From: Deltaproteobacteria bacterium
Lineage (GTDB): Bacteria > Desulfobacterota > Desulfarculia > Adiutricales > Adiutricaceae
Length of the DNA stretch: 13,666 bases
Assembly (NCBI GenBank): GCA_031278795.1
Contig: JAITJT010000213.1
Location: 1 to 13,666 of the forward strand
Direction: 5' to 3'
This document shows, in pieces, positions 13,165 to 13,666 of the stretch. Numbering within the stretch: the first letter of the stretch is position 1; every line of letters starts with the position of its first letter. The translations under genes were made by a program, and so were the position numbers. The notes under the pieces were generated by a model, which saw only the letters and a list, made by a program, of their open reading frames with translations, searched no databases and had not been told where the DNA came from.

Positions 13165-13666
13165 AAAATTTCCACTAGCATCCGCCGATTCTCTACTCAT
13201 CCTATGAAACAGAGGTCGCAGCCTAAAGAAAAATATCTAAATAATTTTCCCACTAAATTTATTCGTATAAATGCCTAAGTCGCCAAACTCCGCGACTTAG
13301 GCATTTTTTTTGAAAAATAACGCGGATATTTATTTAACTTTAGGGAGTACCCTCCACATGTGCCTATGGTGCTTACATTTGGGTGCGATCTATGTGCTAG
13401 AGTTAAGATCCTTCCAGCATTCCGCCGCGCTCTAATCAATTTCCCGCGCCTTTTTTTACCCCTTTCAAGGAATCTAGATAATCTTCTTTATTACGAATAT
13501 TATCTCTATGAATAAGTACTGGAAAAATAACCTGGGAATATTCTTAGAACTACTCATTTTGGCAACTTAATAAGCGCCATCACCGCAACAGTTCCCTCTC
13601 CCCCTAAAAAGGCGCCTTGGGCGCTAAAATATCCCTTGATACTAAACTTAGAGGTTGAGCCTAGGC
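13165..13666. other. Intergenic right end of window
   Basis: About 500 bases after merR. It contains the merR terminator (13269-13311). Beyond it I see no credible gene on either strand. At 13612-13624 a GCGCC-TTG-GGCGC repeat is followed on the minus strand by C and five T residues, so it may terminate a minus-strand gene outside the window. Confidence 0.5.
13269..13311 (+). terminator. Strong intrinsic terminator of merR
   Basis: A perfect 15-bp stem (AAATGCCTAAGTCGC at 13269-13283 with GCGACTTAGGCATTT at 13292-13306), an 8-nt loop and a run of eight T residues to 13311. It begins 105 nt after the merR stop codon. The A-rich left flank would allow weaker bidirectional use. Confidence 0.9.

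Overview
The window looks like chromosomal DNA of an anaerobic, probably Gram-negative bacterium. Coding regions are GC-rich to moderately GC-rich and use many AGG arginine codons, while the long gaps between them are strongly AT-rich. Two sigma-54-activator-like regulators and a CadA pump with MDCPxEE-type metal-binding domains would fit Desulfobacterota or a similar lineage, but this placement is a guess from style, not a marker gene. Sharp GC steps at gene borders and several very long non-coding gaps, some with gene-like scraps, suggest a genome that is losing genes.

Layout, left to right. Positions 1-1557 (minus) hold most of a secreted CapA-type protein with a proline-rich tail that runs off the left edge. 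Next is yjbQ (minus, 1705-2091) with a near-consensus sigma-70 promoter. An AT-rich gap ends in an intrinsic terminator (2797-2852) for a RocR-like PAS/AAA+/Fis regulator (minus, 2896-4449). A second AT-rich gap (4450-5405) carries a hairpin and a few very small frames. A small putative lipoprotein (minus, 5406-5783) follows, then a large double-PAS regulator (minus, 6195-8042) whose AAA+ motor has lost nearly every catalytic motif and whose DNA-binding domain is TyrR-like. A 1.5 kb AT-rich desert (8043-9583) contains one possible tiny gene with a promoter (8920-9072).

The right third is a heavy-metal resistance unit. cadA (minus, 9584-12355), a Zn/Cd/Pb P-type ATPase with a His/Cys-rich linker, diverges from a CadR/PbrR-like merR gene (plus, 12703-13164). 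Overlapping, face-to-face promoters lie between them. The cadA-directed one has the 19-bp spacer typical of MerR-activated promoters, so metal-bound MerR-type protein most likely switches on the pump. The cadA leader is about 270 nt long and rich in hairpins. Strong intrinsic terminators close both genes.

The most unusual content is the pair of regulators. Both look like sigma-54 activators but have the two arginine-finger positions replaced in the same way (Leu and Lys). One of them has also lost Walker A and Walker B function and the sigma-54-contact loop. They are probably non-canonical regulators that do not remodel sigma-54 holoenzyme in the usual way.
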